Below are positions 52,576 to 63,545 of a stretch of 64,000 nucleotides of DNA, piece by piece; the first letter of the stretch is position 1; every line of letters begins with the position of its first letter. The notes beneath the pieces are model-generated. The model searched no databases. It had not been told where the DNA came from and was given only the letters and a program-made list of their open reading frames with translations. The stretch covers positions 1 to 64,000 of the forward strand of contig MWBQ01000025.1 in NCBI GenBank assembly GCA_002069605.1, given 5' to 3'. This stretch comes from Candidatus Atribacteria bacterium ADurb.Bin276 (GTDB taxonomy: Bacteria; Atribacterota; Atribacteria; Atribacterales; Atribacteraceae). Made by a program: the position numbers and the translations under genes.

Positions 52576-53691
52576 TTAATCGTTCTTTTCTTCCCTTGGT
52601 AATTGAGAACAATATTTTTCAACCGTAGGTTTTTTCGTACCGGTAATGATTCGAAAAAAAGCATATCCTCCTAGAAAGAGTGGAAAATAAAATGTAGCAA
52701 TTCGCCATAATAAAATATACATCCCTACCCTTTGGGGTCCAGCGAAACGAAGAAAAACTGAAGTCACTGTGAGCTCTACCCCACCACTAGCTCCCGGAGT
52801 AGGAATAAAACCAAATATATAGTACAGTGGAATTTGGGCGCTGATAACTCTTAAATAGGGAGAATTCACCCCTAAGGCCTTAAGAATGCAAAACCCTACT
52901 GAGAAAAATAGTATAAAATAAATAATGTAACAGCCAAGATTCCAAGCTAAATATTGAGGTTTTTTAAGAAATAGAATTGAAAATCCTCTACGAAAGTCAT
53001 CAAAAAATTCCTCAACCCAGGCTCGAACCGCTGCCTCAGAAAACTTTGCCTTTCGGAAGTATCGCTTTACAAAGTTAATCCCCCAATTGGTGAGACGGTA
53101 CAGAACTTGAGGACGGTATAGAAAGTAAAACAACAAGAACATGATGATCGAGTAGAATATTGCAAAGGTATAGAGCAGCTTAAGAAGAATGCCTTGTAAG
53201 GCAACTCGAATATCAAAGAGAAAAATAAAGACAACAATTAAAAGAAGGAGGCTGACTTGATAGAGGATACCACAGACTACTACTAAGCTTCCGGCTTCAC
53301 CCCAGGTAAGGCCCGAACGGCCAAGAACATACATTTGGGCAGGCGTACCCCCGGTAGCCGATGGAGTAATAGTTGACATAAAATACCCGGAAAGGACTGT
53401 TTTTAGTGCCTGTCCAAAAGTAATTGTCTTGTTCCAAGCTCTCGAGCTGAGATACACTCGCACAGCGTCAACAATCCAGGCCAATATTAGAAATATGATC
53501 CCACATACTAACCATTCCACGCGAAAAACCGACAGGTCAATTGAAATCCCTCGAAAGGAAATAATCGAGAAAATAAAAATTGTAGTCCCTAAGCTGATTA
53601 AAATAGATAAGATAATCTGTTTTCTAAGCTTACTAGGTTCATACTGTTCGTGTTCATACATCAAGCCGCTTCTTCTCTTATGGTTTTCCAT
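52576..53691 (-). CDS. Flippase-like / LPG synthase TM-family membrane protein (paralog 1)
   Basis: A 371 aa protein of the same family as the next gene 45 bp downstream: ATGGTPAQMYVLGRSGLTWG and FGFIPTPGASGGVELTVTS. Outside the shared block the two are only moderately similar (for example LLVHPIKV-type versus VNSPYLRV segments before the C-terminal motif). The ribosome site at 53691 is weak and an ATG at 53661 is an alternative. Tandem duplication followed by gene conversion is likely. Confidence 0.85.
   Translation of the reverse strand: MENHKRRSGLMYEHEQYEPSKLRKQIILSILISLGTTIFIFSIISFRGISIDLSVFRVEWLVCGIIFLILAWIVDAVRVYLSSRAWNKTITFGQALKTVLSGYFMSTITPSATGGTPAQMYVLGRSGLTWGEAGSLVVVCGILYQVSLLLLIVVFIFLFDIRVALQGILLKLLYTFAIFYSIIMFLLFYFLYRPQVLYRLTNWGINFVKRYFRKAKFSEAAVRAWVEEFFDDFRRGFSILFLKKPQYLAWNLGCYIIYFILFFSVGFCILKALGVNSPYLRVISAQIPLYYIFGFIPTPGASGGVELTVTSVFLRFAGPQRVGMYILLWRIATFYFPLFLGGYAFFRIITGTKKPTVEKYCSQLPREEKND
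52936..53343 (+). repeat. 408 bp identical tract, copy 2
   Basis: Identical to 51805-52212. Both copies lie in frame in the middle of the two paralogous genes, so the encoded segments are identical too. Confidence 0.97.
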
Positions 53692-53798
53692 ATCAGCATA
53701 AGTCCTCGTTTTATAGTAGTATCAAACAGTTAAAATAAATTTTTAAGTTTCCCTTTTGGCACCGGTGGAATAAAAGTTTATTCATAATCGATGCCCTC

Positions 53799-53839
53799 AA
53801 CACCTCTCCTTAGCAAAAGAGATGCGCTTTTTTGGTGTT
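53799..53839 (-). other. Possible hairpin in the spacer before the cob genes' end
   Basis: AACACC (53799-53804) can pair with GGTGTT (53834-53839), with inner TCTC/GAGA pairing and a T-run after on the plus strand. It may terminate plus-strand transcription or be a small repeat; both flanking genes are leftward. Confidence 0.3.
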
Positions 53840-53983
53840 TTTATGTCTTAAATTGTTTTCACTTTTCACTTATTTTGCTTTGGCTATCAGTGAATTTCCT
53901 ACATAGAACAGAACGATTATACAACAAATTCGAAAAAGGTATATTATCATAAAACTCGTGGTTTCTTTTTTTAAAAAGGGCTT

Positions 53984-54946
53984 TTAAAGCATCCATATTA
54001 TTATTGAAAACAAACTACAAACCAAAACTCCTACATAAGTAGAAAACCGAATGACGATGAGAGCTTCATCAATGCGCGCCGGAATCAGTTCTATAAGTGG
54101 CTCTCCTAAAAATGGGTATTCTTCGCGTTTGCCCCCATAATAATTAGCGCCTCCTAATTGAACACCTAAGGCACCGGCCAAAGCGCTTTCGGGCCAACCG
54201 GCATTTGGGCTCGGATGCTTTCTTGCGTCACGCAAGGAATATTGGAAAACCCCCTTCCAAAATTTACCCAAAATCATGGCGGAAATCCCAATCATAACAA
54301 CACTGAGCCGAGAGGGGATAATGTTCATCAAATCATCAAATCGAGCAGAAGCAAAACCAAAAAAGTAATACCGGGAATTTTTATATCCCAGCATTGAATC
54401 CAAAGTATTAGAAATTTTATAAATTAATCCACCCAAAGCACCAAAAAGAGCGGTGTAAAATAGCGGAGCTAGAATTCCGTCACTAAAGCTTTCGGCAAGC
54501 GATTCTATCCCGGCACGAACTATTTCTTTCTCGGAAAAATGTTCGGTATCTCTCCCCACCAAGTGCTTTAATCTCTGACGAGCTCCCTCAATATTGTCTT
54601 GCTCCAATGCTAGCTTCACATTGTTTACTCTTTTTATTAATGTCCGATATGCTGTAAAGCTAAAAATTAAATATATTTCTAACGCCCAGAAGGCTAACGA
54701 AAGGTATTGCCTCAACCATCGGCTAAGAAAATAATACAGTATCCCCATCCCTCCAGCCATGAGAATAACCAATATAAAACCCATAAAAAATTCACGTTTA
54801 AAGTTTCTTTTCTTCGGAAAAAGCAACCTTTCCAGGCTATTGATTATCTTGCCGATAAGAACTACTGGATGCCATTTTCCCTGAGGATCTCCAAATAATC
54901 CATCAAGAGCAAAGCCGCATATTAATCGAATTGCATTCAGCATCAT
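53984..54946 (-). CDS. cbiB: Adenosylcobinamide-phosphate synthase (CbiB/CobD)
   Basis: A 320 aa membrane enzyme joining adenosylcobyric acid with aminopropanol (or its phosphate) in B12 synthesis. Diagnostic: GFALDGLFGDPQGKWHPVVLIG, ERLLFPKKR, LVGRDTEHFSEKEIVRAGIESLAESFSDGI in shorter parts (LVGRDTEHFS; AGIESLAESFSDGI), and KHPSPNAGWPESALAGALGV. Last of the cob operon, overlapping cobC by four bases. Confidence 0.94.
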   Translation of the reverse strand: MMLNAIRLICGFALDGLFGDPQGKWHPVVLIGKIINSLERLLFPKKRNFKREFFMGFILVILMAGGMGILYYFLSRWLRQYLSLAFWALEIYLIFSFTAYRTLIKRVNNVKLALEQDNIEGARQRLKHLVGRDTEHFSEKEIVRAGIESLAESFSDGILAPLFYTALFGALGGLIYKISNTLDSMLGYKNSRYYFFGFASARFDDLMNIIPSRLSVVMIGISAMILGKFWKGVFQYSLRDARKHPSPNAGWPESALAGALGVQLGGANYYGGKREEYPFLGEPLIELIPARIDEALIVIRFSTYVGVLVCSLFSIIIWML

Positions 54947-55539
54947 AAATCCTCATGGTTAATAATCCCCGTTACTTGGAAAAATCCCGAATCATCACGA
55001 ACTTTTATTATCACTCCGGGGTTCAGTAATAAATGAAAACTATTTTCAAATGTCATCCCGGTTAGAAGAACCAACAAACATCGAATAACACCAGCATGGG
55101 TTACAACTAAATAGTTACCGTTGTTTTTATCTTGAAGTGTTTGCCAAAACCTTTTTACTCTAAGCAAAACATCTGCAAAGCTTTCTCCCAGTGGGGGGGT
55201 AAATTCCAAAGGGCTTTCCTTCCACTTTTTGATTTGATTGGGAAATTCTTGCTCAAGTAGTTCCCAGTTCTTTCCCTCCCACTCGCCAAAAGATCTTTCT
55301 TTAATGTCCTCGGTGTATTGAATCGAATAATTAGAATTTACAACTATCTGAGCTGTCTGTCGTGTCCGGATGAGGGGGCTTGACCAAATTTCCAAATACT
55401 CATAATTTTTTAGAATTTCTTTTGCCGCTTTTATCCTTTTCTCACCTTTTTTGGTAAGTGGGAGGTCGCTCCAACCAGCGAAGTAATGGTTCTCAGTCGC
55501 ATCGGTATCTCCATGTCTTAAAAAAATAATTTCCTTCAT
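54943..55539 (-). CDS. cobC: Alpha-ribazole phosphatase-like histidine phosphatase
   Basis: A 198 aa phosphoglycerate-mutase-fold protein: FLRHGDTDATENHYFAGWSD has the catalytic RHG, then SSPLIRTRQTAQIV and THAGVIRCLL with the second His. Within a cobalamin operon it most likely dephosphorylates alpha-ribazole-5'-phosphate or adenosylcobalamin-5'-phosphate (CobC). Overlaps neighbours by ATGA on both sides. Confidence 0.88.
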   Translation of the reverse strand: MKEIIFLRHGDTDATENHYFAGWSDLPLTKKGEKRIKAAKEILKNYEYLEIWSSPLIRTRQTAQIVVNSNYSIQYTEDIKERSFGEWEGKNWELLEQEFPNQIKKWKESPLEFTPPLGESFADVLLRVKRFWQTLQDKNNGNYLVVTHAGVIRCLLVLLTGMTFENSFHLLLNPGVIIKVRDDSGFFQVTGIINHEDL

Positions 55540-56423
55540 AAATTCATCACCCTTGCTCCTCCGGAAATGACTTTATTATAAAAAACGTCTGCTTTTTCAT
55601 TTCTCAAAGCTTCCTTTGCTCGTTGAAGCATTTTCTTCGGAGGATATACCCGAGTATCAAAAAGAATCCCAAAAGCCTTTCCTGTATGGGCTCGGTTTAT
55701 GCCTAATCCACCGATAGAAGAACAGATTTCAATTAGTTTTTCATAAATAGGTTCTGGAAAAAATGACTGAGCAATCCAACTGCTCAGAGTCGCTGCTCTC
55801 CCCAAAAGGGATAAATCGTTTTCCTCTAGACCCCGCTGAGCACAACCAAAAGCCTCTGAGAGATCCTTTTGGTACTTTTCCCATTGAGCTCTCATTCTCC
55901 TACGGTCCACCGAGAGAGTATCGAGAACACCGGGCAATTCTACGCCTACTACTCCCAAATATCTAGGAACTGGAAAACGTACCAGAATTGATCCATCCAG
56001 GTGGTCAAAAATACACATTTTTGAAAAAAAAATACCATCCGAAGGTTCGATCTTTAAAGCAATCCGAGCAATGTCCTCTTCATACAAATCCCGCTCCACA
56101 AGAAGTGCCAAAGCTGCTATAAGGGCAGCAATGTCCGCGGTACTTGAAGCATATCCTTTTCCTTCTGGAATTGAGTGGCACCTTCGAAACACAATTTTTT
56201 CCGCTATTCTACTCAATCCCCATTCTTGAAGAATTAGCTCCATGGCACGTTTGCTCTTCCAAAGCTCTTGCATGTGTTCCCTGCTTTTTGGATCAACCCT
56301 TTCAACCAAATCAACTTCTATTTCTGAGAAACGGTCAATGGTCAAAGATATGAGTACTTCCTTGCCTTCCCAGGTTCCTTGAACTAATTCTCCCATACTA
56401 CCCGGACACCATGCGCGTTTCAT
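55536..56423 (-). CDS. GHMP kinase, PduX-like L-threonine kinase
   Basis: A 295 aa GHMP-superfamily protein: CPGSMGELVQGTWEGKEVLI at the N-terminus and the ATP loop PEGKGYASSTADIAAL (about residues 88-103), C-terminal GINRAHTGKAFGILFD. PduX makes L-threonine-O-3-phosphate for the decarboxylase encoded at 58.8 kb, which would complete aminopropanol-phosphate supply. The match to PduX is family-level. Confidence 0.85.
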   Translation of the reverse strand: MKRAWCPGSMGELVQGTWEGKEVLISLTIDRFSEIEVDLVERVDPKSREHMQELWKSKRAMELILQEWGLSRIAEKIVFRRCHSIPEGKGYASSTADIAALIAALALLVERDLYEEDIARIALKIEPSDGIFFSKMCIFDHLDGSILVRFPVPRYLGVVGVELPGVLDTLSVDRRRMRAQWEKYQKDLSEAFGCAQRGLEENDLSLLGRAATLSSWIAQSFFPEPIYEKLIEICSSIGGLGINRAHTGKAFGILFDTRVYPPKKMLQRAKEALRNEKADVFYNKVISGGARVMNL

Positions 56424-56429
56424 TCCTGT

Positions 56430-57191
56430 TTATATCCTCCCTAAATATAAAAAAAGGGTTTCAACAAGCTCTATAATTGCTCCTACAGCATCACCACTAA
56501 GTCCCCGAAAACCTCTTTCCATCATTTTACTGAATAACCATCCAACAAAAAAAATCAAGGCTGCTTTGAAAGGATGGTAATGCCATCCCAAAAACCAGGG
56601 AAACAGCATTATAATCCCAAGCCAAGTCCCCATTACCCACCTTGGGATCTGACCAATAAATTCTTCTCCAAGACTCTTTTTCTCTTGACGAAAGGGATGG
56701 AAAAGCCCTCCAATTATTAAAGCAGCGGTTCTTCCTGCCATTGGGGCAATGATTAAATAAATTGGTAGAAAATTTCCCCCCAGTACTATTACCTTAAAGC
56801 TTAATAATAGAAATATTCCAGTTACACCAAAAGTTCCAAGATGACTATCTTTGAGAATTTCTCGCCTTCTTTTCAGGTCCTGAGTTGAAAAAAGCGCATC
56901 ACAAACATCAGCCCATCCATCAAGATGCAATCCTCGAGTTAAAACTAATGAGGTAGCGACTAACACCAAAGCGATTAACCAATTCCCAGCGTTGACAAAC
57001 CGAAGGAGATAATATAATCCATAGCTGAATGCTCCTACTAACCCTCCAACAATAGGGAAAAAAACAGCTGCTCGGGAAAGATCTCCGTTTTGATAATTAA
57101 ATTTTGGGACCGGAATGCAAGTTAAAAAACTCATGGCAACAAACCAATAATGCCAAATCTTTGGTTTAATCGCGGAACGGCTAGATTCCAT
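56430..57191 (-). CDS. cobS: Cobalamin (5'-phosphate) synthase
   Basis: A 253 aa polytopic enzyme joining adenosyl-GDP-cobinamide to alpha-ribazole. LTRGLHLDGWADVCDALF with its acidic residues is the signature, preceded by FLTCIPVPKFN near the N-terminus and followed by RRREILKDSHLGTFGV. Its ATG overlaps the cobU stop (TAATG). Six or so membrane helices. Confidence 0.94.
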   Translation of the reverse strand: MESSRSAIKPKIWHYWFVAMSFLTCIPVPKFNYQNGDLSRAAVFFPIVGGLVGAFSYGLYYLLRFVNAGNWLIALVLVATSLVLTRGLHLDGWADVCDALFSTQDLKRRREILKDSHLGTFGVTGIFLLLSFKVIVLGGNFLPIYLIIAPMAGRTAALIIGGLFHPFRQEKKSLGEEFIGQIPRWVMGTWLGIIMLFPWFLGWHYHPFKAALIFFVGWLFSKMMERGFRGLSGDAVGAIIELVETLFLYLGRI

Positions 57192-57742
57192 TATATCTCT
57201 CCCTTTATCTTCACTGGAATGCCGGCAACTACTAAGTAGACCTGGTTAACTTTAGTTGCCAACCATTGGTTAACGCGACCTTGGAGATCACGAAAGGTTC
57301 TCGCCAGAGGGTATTCAGGCACAATCCCCATTCCCGTCTCATTGCTCACCATTAAAAAGTAAAAACCCTCTCGTTGTTGTTTTTCAAAAAGATAAATGAA
57401 TTCATTAAGAAGTTGGTGATAGGCTGCTTCTTCTTTGTCTTCTCGTAATAACAGATTGTTAACCAGAAATGTAACGCAATCCAGCAATATTGCCTTTCCA
57501 GTCCAGTTTTCATCGATATGACTGAAACCATAGGGAGTCTCTCTGGTTAACCACGATTGAGGACGAGAATTCCGATGCTTTTGAACTCTTTCCTTCATTT
57601 CCATATCGGTAACCACTCCGGTTGCTAAATAAATTACTGGTAAGCCACTATCTCGAGCCATTTGATGCGCAAGAGAACTTTTTCCGCTCCGGGCTCCTCC
57701 CAAGATCAGAACTGTTTTTTTATAAGGTTCGGGCATATTCAT
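57191..57742 (-). CDS. cobU: Adenosylcobinamide kinase / adenosylcobinamide-phosphate guanylyltransferase
   Basis: A 183 aa bifunctional enzyme. ILGGARSGKSSLAHQMA is the P-loop; RVQKHRNSRPQSWLTRETP holds the guanylylated His; then ILLDCVTFLVNNLL and LMVSNETGMGIVPEYPLAR are typical. AGGTGA precedes ATG 57742; the gene's start overlaps the threonine-phosphate decarboxylase end by 23 bp. Confidence 0.95.
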   Translation of the reverse strand: MNMPEPYKKTVLILGGARSGKSSLAHQMARDSGLPVIYLATGVVTDMEMKERVQKHRNSRPQSWLTRETPYGFSHIDENWTGKAILLDCVTFLVNNLLLREDKEEAAYHQLLNEFIYLFEKQQREGFYFLMVSNETGMGIVPEYPLARTFRDLQGRVNQWLATKVNQVYLVVAGIPVKIKGEI

Positions 57743-58790
57743 TTATCACCTGAATTAATTTTATATTCTCTTCGTGAGTCCGAACTGAAAACCGGAAAAA
57801 ATCATTAGACATTCCCCAAAAATCACCCAAAAAGCGCACAATGAGCTTTTGGTTTTGAAGGAAAGAATAGAAGCAACTTGTCTGGGCTTTGATTCTTACC
57901 GTATAAAAATTTACTACTGAAGGTTGAAGTTCAAAAAGGTTAAAGAGTTTCCCTAGGCTCTCTTCAATATATCGTTTTTCATTACGTAGTTCCTGCAACG
58001 TAAGGGAATGAAATTCACCAAGATCGATACTGACAAGCAAATCTAAAGTTACAGCCAAAAGCGTATTTATACTCCAGGGTTCAAGAGCCATTTTCCACTC
58101 CTCAACCAATGATGGGTTAGCCACTATAAAGCCTCCCCTCAATCCAGCTAAGGAATAATATTTTGTAAGAGAGCGGATAATGATTAAGGTTTGGTCCTCA
58201 CCGTTCAATTGTGGTAAAAAAGAAGTTTTTTCCTGAATAAACTCTTGAAATGCTTCATCAACCAACAATGCCACCTTTTTCTCTCGACACCAATGGTATA
58301 AAATGAGCCTTTCCTTTTTTGAAAGACATTGACCTAAGGGATTACCAGGATTCCCTAATACGATTAGATCCGGGCTTTCCCTTTCTATACGAGACATTAT
58401 GCTATGGAATCCTTCTCGGAACAAAAGATTACTATGGATTACTGTTTTTCCTTCTAAATTAAAAGCACGAGCATATTCAGTAAAACATGGCTCTATAACA
58501 AAGATTTTTTTAGCCTGATGACGACGGGCGATAAAATAAATACCCTGGGTTGCGCCATTGAAGGGAAGAATCAGGTTTTGATCCAAATTATAAAGCAGGG
58601 CTATCCTTTTTTGATAAAATTCCCAATCAAGAGGGGGATAATAGGAAACATACCGAAACCAATCATTCCAGTGTTCCTTTAATATTTGAGGCGGACCCCA
58701 CGGATTTAAGTTAACACTGAAATCCACCGGGGATTTGCCTCTCAATTCCATCTCTATTAGTCGACCACCATGGATGGGTACGTTCATCAT
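57720..58790 (-). CDS. cobD: Threonine-phosphate decarboxylase (CobD-type, aminotransferase fold)
   Basis: A 356 aa class I/II PLP enzyme. [12 protein letters not shown] and [12 protein letters not shown] at the N-terminus match Cob[13 protein letters not shown] and the PLP Lys in [18 protein letters not shown] are visible. It makes (R)-1-amino-2-propanol phosphate for the cobalamin side chain. Histidinol-phosphate aminotransferase is the main alternative, made unlikely by the cobU-cobS-pduX-cbiB neighbours. Its ATG overlaps the gyrA stop. Confidence 0.9.
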   Translation of the reverse strand: MMNVPIHGGRLIEMELRGKSPVDFSVNLNPWGPPQILKEHWNDWFRYVSYYPPLDWEFYQKRIALLYNLDQNLILPFNGATQGIYFIARRHQAKKIFVIEPCFTEYARAFNLEGKTVIHSNLLFREGFHSIMSRIERESPDLIVLGNPGNPLGQCLSKKERLILYHWCREKKVALLVDEAFQEFIQEKTSFLPQLNGEDQTLIIIRSLTKYYSLAGLRGGFIVANPSLVEEWKMALEPWSINTLLAVTLDLLVSIDLGEFHSLTLQELRNEKRYIEESLGKLFNLFELQPSVVNFYTVRIKAQTSCFYSFLQNQKLIVRFLGDFWGMSNDFFRFSVRTHEENIKLIQVINEYARTL

Positions 58791-61207
58791 TCAACCAGTG
58801 CAAATGAGGAGATTAAATCACCTTTGTACAATCTTACCAGGGTTACGCCCCGGGTTGCACGTCCTTGAACTGAAACTTCATTGCAATTGATTCGAATTAG
58901 GGTGCCATTTTGCGATGATATCAATATCTCTTCCTGTCCAGAAACTAGCTGAACTCCAATAACTTCGTTTTCTGGTTGGCCAAACTTCATTAAGATAATG
59001 CCCTTCCCGCCTCGGTGGTGGACAGGAAAGTTCTGCATTTTTACTCGCTTACCCATGCCCTTAGAGGAAATAATCAATAGATCTAATTTATGTTTGAGAG
59101 ATGAAGCACCGACAACCCGGTCCTTCGCTCGAAGCGTTATTCCTTTTACCCCTCGACTAACTCTCCCCATTGAGCGAACCTCTTCCTCAGAAAAGGAAAT
59201 TCCATAACCCTTCGCTGTAGCAATCAGAACTTTTTCCTTTCCATTGGTTACAAATACTGTTGAGAGCTCATCGCCATCATCGAGATTAATTGCTCTTATT
59301 CCTCTTCTGGTGATAGAAACATACTCAAGGAGATCGCTCTTTTTAACGATACCCCGCGATGTAACAAAAAATAAGTACTTTCCTTCGCCAAAATCCTTGA
59401 GGGGTATCATATTAATCACTTGTTCTCCGTCTTCGAGTTGGAGTAAATTTACTAAATGGATTCCCTTGGCTTGGCGCTGCATTTCAACCAGTTGATAAGC
59501 AGGAAGCTGGAATACCCGTCCCCGACTGGTAAAAAATAGAATTTTGTGAAGAGTCGTTGTAACCGCAATTTGACTAACCAAATCTTCCTCTTTAGTTGTA
59601 ATACCAGTTACCCCTCGACCGCCTCGTCCTTGACGCCGATAGGAAGAAAGGAGAACTCTTTTGACATAACCATCACGAGTAAGGGTAATAACAATATCCT
59701 CTTCAGCAATAAGATCGGTTAAATCAAGAGGCTCCGCTTCATCAACAATACGGGTTCGACGAGCGTCGCCAAACCTTCTTTTTACATCTAAAAGCTCTCT
59801 TTTTATTAAGTTCAAAAGGCTCTTTTCATGGGTTAATATATCTTTCAGAGAAGCAATTCTTTTCTCTAATTCCTTATATTCCTCTTGGATCTTTTCCCTT
59901 TCCAAGGCCACCAACCGTTGAAGTCTCATTTCTAAAATTGCTTGTGCCTGAGGATCGGAAAACTGAAATTGCTGAATTAAACGATCTTTTGCTTCGGATA
60001 CATTTTGAGAAGATCGAATAGTATGAATTACCTCGTCTATCCTATCTAATGCCCGAAGGAATCCCTCTAAAATATGAATTCTATCTTCGGCATTTTTCAA
60101 TTCATACTTACTACGCCGAGTCACCACTTCTTTGCGATAATCGATAAAATGACGAAGAACATCAGGCACGCCCATTACTTCCGGTCGTCCATTAATCAGC
60201 GCTAAAAGAATAACTCCAAAGGTAGTTTGAAGAGCGGTTCGACGATAAAGGTAATTCAAAACAAAGTTTGGATTCATGGCATTTTTTTTCAGTTCCAGAA
60301 CCACCCTAATACCGTCTCGGTCTGATTCATCACGAACTTCACTAACATCAGTGATTTTTTTGTCCATAATGAGTCGAGCAATTTCCTCAACCAACGAAGC
60401 TTTGTTGACTTGATAAGGAATTTCACGTATTATTATTGCTTTTCTATGTCGGTCTAAATCTTCAATTCGGGCGTCTCCCCGCAATATTAATTTTCCTCGT
60501 CCTTCTCTAAAGTAATCATGAATACCTTCAGTTCCAACTATTAATCCATAAGTAGGAAAATCCGGTCCGGGAATATATTCCATTAACTCCCTCCAAGTTG
60601 ACTGAGGGTGATCAATAAGATATATAGTGGCATCGATTATCTCCGAAAGGTTATGAGGAGGAATGTTGGTTGCCATTCCAACTGCTATGCCGGTTGCACC
60701 ATTGGCTAAAAGTTGAGGAAAGTTTGCTGGTAAAACTATCGGTTCCTGCATTGACTCATCAAAATTTGGTATAAAGTCGACAGTGTTTTTTTCGATATCC
60801 AACAACATTTCTTCGGCAATCAGGTTCATTCTTACTTCAGTATATCTCATGGCTGCTGGTGGATCGCCATCGATCGATCCAAAATTTCCGTGCCCATCAA
60901 CCAAAGAGTAACGATAGGTAAAAGGTTGGGCCATTCGAACTAAGGTATCATATATAGCCATATCACCATGAGGATGATACTTTCCCAGAACATCGCCAAC
61001 AATTCGAGCGCTTTTTTTGTACGGTAAATTGTGCCTAATACCCATTTCATTCATCGCAAACAGAATTCGGCGTTGTACGGGTTTCAGCCCATCTCGAGCA
61101 TCAGGCAATGCCCTTCCAACAATAACGCTCATAGCATAATTTAAATAAGCATCTTTCATTTCATCTTTTACGTCTACAGGAATAATATTCCCCTTATCTT
61201 CCGGCAT
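58787..61207 (-). CDS. gyrA: DNA gyrase subunit A
   Basis: An 806 aa type IIA topoisomerase subunit. The winged-helix region has [17 protein letters not shown] and the catalytic tyrosine in [10 protein letters not shown] (Tyr122); the six-bladed C-terminal domain contains repeats like GYVKRV, RGRVFQL, RGIVKKS and the GyrA-box-like RRQGRGGRG at about 535-543. At the position equivalent to E. coli Ser83 there is Met83, while Asp87 is kept. Starts behind GGAGG with a 29 bp gap to gyrB. Confidence 0.97.
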   Translation of the reverse strand: MPEDKGNIIPVDVKDEMKDAYLNYAMSVIVGRALPDARDGLKPVQRRILFAMNEMGIRHNLPYKKSARIVGDVLGKYHPHGDMAIYDTLVRMAQPFTYRYSLVDGHGNFGSIDGDPPAAMRYTEVRMNLIAEEMLLDIEKNTVDFIPNFDESMQEPIVLPANFPQLLANGATGIAVGMATNIPPHNLSEIIDATIYLIDHPQSTWRELMEYIPGPDFPTYGLIVGTEGIHDYFREGRGKLILRGDARIEDLDRHRKAIIIREIPYQVNKASLVEEIARLIMDKKITDVSEVRDESDRDGIRVVLELKKNAMNPNFVLNYLYRRTALQTTFGVILLALINGRPEVMGVPDVLRHFIDYRKEVVTRRSKYELKNAEDRIHILEGFLRALDRIDEVIHTIRSSQNVSEAKDRLIQQFQFSDPQAQAILEMRLQRLVALEREKIQEEYKELEKRIASLKDILTHEKSLLNLIKRELLDVKRRFGDARRTRIVDEAEPLDLTDLIAEEDIVITLTRDGYVKRVLLSSYRRQGRGGRGVTGITTKEEDLVSQIAVTTTLHKILFFTSRGRVFQLPAYQLVEMQRQAKGIHLVNLLQLEDGEQVINMIPLKDFGEGKYLFFVTSRGIVKKSDLLEYVSITRRGIRAINLDDGDELSTVFVTNGKEKVLIATAKGYGISFSEEEVRSMGRVSRGVKGITLRAKDRVVGASSLKHKLDLLIISSKGMGKRVKMQNFPVHHRGGKGIILMKFGQPENEVIGVQLVSGQEEILISSQNGTLIRINCNEVSVQGRATRGVTLVRLYKGDLISSFALVE

Positions 61208-61235
61208 TTAATTCCTCCAAGATTATCTCTTTGAA

Positions 61236-63158
<1,923 letters not shown>

Positions 63159-63227
63159 TCACCTCATAAATCATTGGTATTATAGATCAGTCGTCTTTTC
63201 GATAAAGGGAAAATAAATTTAATTTTT

Positions 63228-63545
63228 CTATTTTTTCCCTATCCCACGGATTTTTACTTTTTTTACCATTAATCCTTTTTCCTGATAGATTCTGCAAATG
63301 TCCGGTATTAATTTTTGCACTTCAAGATTGAATATTGGATCGGTTATACTTAAAAATAAAACACCATTACGATAGCCCTCACACTGGCAAAGCTGGTTTA
63401 AATTCGGAAAAAATTCACCAAATAATTCTATAAGTTGGTGAATTTTAATTGTCTCGACTAAGCCCTCTTTCTCTAAGTATTCCTCTAAAATCTCGCCGAG
63501 CAAAGTTGGTTTTCCCCAGAAAAAACGAACCACTCGGTTATTCAT
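63228..63545 (-). CDS. DUF721 / DciA-like protein
   Basis: A 105 aa protein of the DUF721 family (short KH-like fold, some members load helicase as DciA): LGEILEEYLEKEGLVETIKI and GVLFLSITDPIFNLEVQKL, then ICRIYQEKGLMVKKVKIRG. Its ATG overlaps the recF stop region. Position between recF and gyrB is the usual one for this family in many bacteria. Helicase loading is inferred from family, not seen. Confidence 0.8.
   Translation of the reverse strand: MNNRVVRFFWGKPTLLGEILEEYLEKEGLVETIKIHQLIELFGEFFPNLNQLCQCEGYRNGVLFLSITDPIFNLEVQKLIPDICRIYQEKGLMVKKVKIRGIGKK

Noticed and set aside
51463-53691. The two flippase-like genes as one gene split by a frameshift
   Set aside because: Both contain full N- and C-terminal parts of the family, so they are tandem paralogs rather than fragments.
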